Shown in pieces: positions 5,138 through 5,417 of a DNA stretch of 5,417 nt (position 1 is its first letter; every line of letters starts with the position of its first letter). Both the position numbers and the translations under genes were made by a program. The notes below the pieces were generated by a model. That model was not told where the DNA came from. It saw only the letters and a list, made by a program, of their open reading frames with translations, and made no database searches. The stretch covers positions 1-5,417 of the forward strand of contig CAJLRT010000093.1 in NCBI GenBank assembly GCA_905209135.1, in the 5' to 3' direction. The stretch comes from an uncultured Eubacteriales bacterium. GTDB lineage: Bacteria; Bacillota; Clostridia; Oscillospirales; UMGS1783.

Positions 5138-5417
5138 TCACGGCGTCTGTGCGTCTTCGGCATCCAACAGCAAACGTATGATCTCGCGGGAGGTCTCCGG
5201 GTCGCGCTCGAGCAACAGCTCTGCCAGCGCGTTGGAGGTGATCTGAAAGGCGAAGTGCAGCATCGGCACCGCAAGAAACCGCTTTGCGAACAGCTCGTTC
5301 AGCTTTTCCATATCTGTCTCGCTTCCCAGTATCCCGCAGATCTCGCTGTAAAGTTTGTCGAGCAAGGCCGAGTCCATGCGTGTCTCTGTATCGTACCAGA
5401 TGTCCTGGACAAGCGTG
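5138..5417 (-). CDS. C-terminal part of an unrecognised protein, cut by the window edge
   Basis: The minus-strand frame is open from the window end to a TGA at 5138, giving about 92 residues. The ATG at 5377 has no ribosome site and the frame stays open before it (TLVQDIWYDTETR), so the true start probably lies outside. The visible part is leucine- and glutamate-rich and predicted by eye to be mostly alpha-helical (DKLYSEICGILG, MEKLNELFAKR, SNALAELLLERD, REIIRLLLDAED). It has no membrane segment and no motif I can name. It is codirectional with fic but separated by about 300 bp holding a candidate promoter, so it is probably not in the same operon. Confidence 0.6.
   Translation of the reverse strand, partial: TLVQDIWYDTETRMDSALLDKLYSEICGILGSETDMEKLNELFAKRFLAVPMLHFAFQITSNALAELLLERDPETSREIIRLLLDAEDAQTP

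Noticed and set aside
1..5417. CRISPR array, tRNA, rRNA or insertion sequence
   Set aside because: No regularly spaced direct repeats, cloverleaf, rRNA-like stretch, transposase or paired terminal inverted repeats were seen.

Overview
The window looks like a GC-rich member of the Bacillota, most likely Clostridia of the gut Oscillospiraceae kind. This rests on the YolD-family gene coupled to a Y-family polymerase, strong AGGAGG-type ribosome sites and sigma-A-like promoters. The species cannot be read from the sequence.

Bases 1-3401 hold a plus-strand cassette that reads as a self-contained DNA-damage response. An AT-rich start (1-139) carries a promoter (TTTACA, 17 bp, TATGAT) with a 26-bp near-perfect palindrome lying over its -35 box. 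Then come four tightly packed genes: an XRE/S24 self-cleaving repressor (140-985), a 105-aa protein of unknown function (997-1314), a Y-family translesion DNA polymerase (1363-2922) and a YolD-like protein (2919-3401, GTG start, 4-bp overlap with the polymerase stop). The likely logic is that the repressor binds the palindrome and shuts off its own operon. After damage, RecA filaments stimulate its autocleavage and the mutagenic polymerase with its two accessory proteins is made. L. lactis HdiR, which controls a umuC-like operon, is the nearest characterised precedent I know.

Bases 3402-3652 are a junction between convergent units. They hold a possible degenerate intergenic repeat, a 43-codon minus-strand ORF with a good ribosome site whose start resembles phage tail proteins, and a hairpin terminator just after the fic gene.

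Bases 3653-4828 (minus strand) encode a Fic-domain AMP transferase with an intact active-site loop, an N-terminal inhibitory helix motif and a C-terminal winged-helix region. Its start is fixed by an AGGAGG site, and a promoter lies just upstream. Bases 4829-5137 hold what looks like the broken 5' end of a small XRE regulator with its own promoter and a 10-bp palindrome, plus a hairpin that may end the next gene. Bases 5138-5417 are the C-terminal part of an unrecognised minus-strand protein that runs off the window.

Overall this is an accessory region: a RecA-responsive mutagenesis operon beside a Fic enzyme, with gene remnants at both joints of the Fic unit. The members of the cassette are recognisable families. 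The least explained parts are the 105-aa protein, the operator, and the possible double use of the S24 domain.
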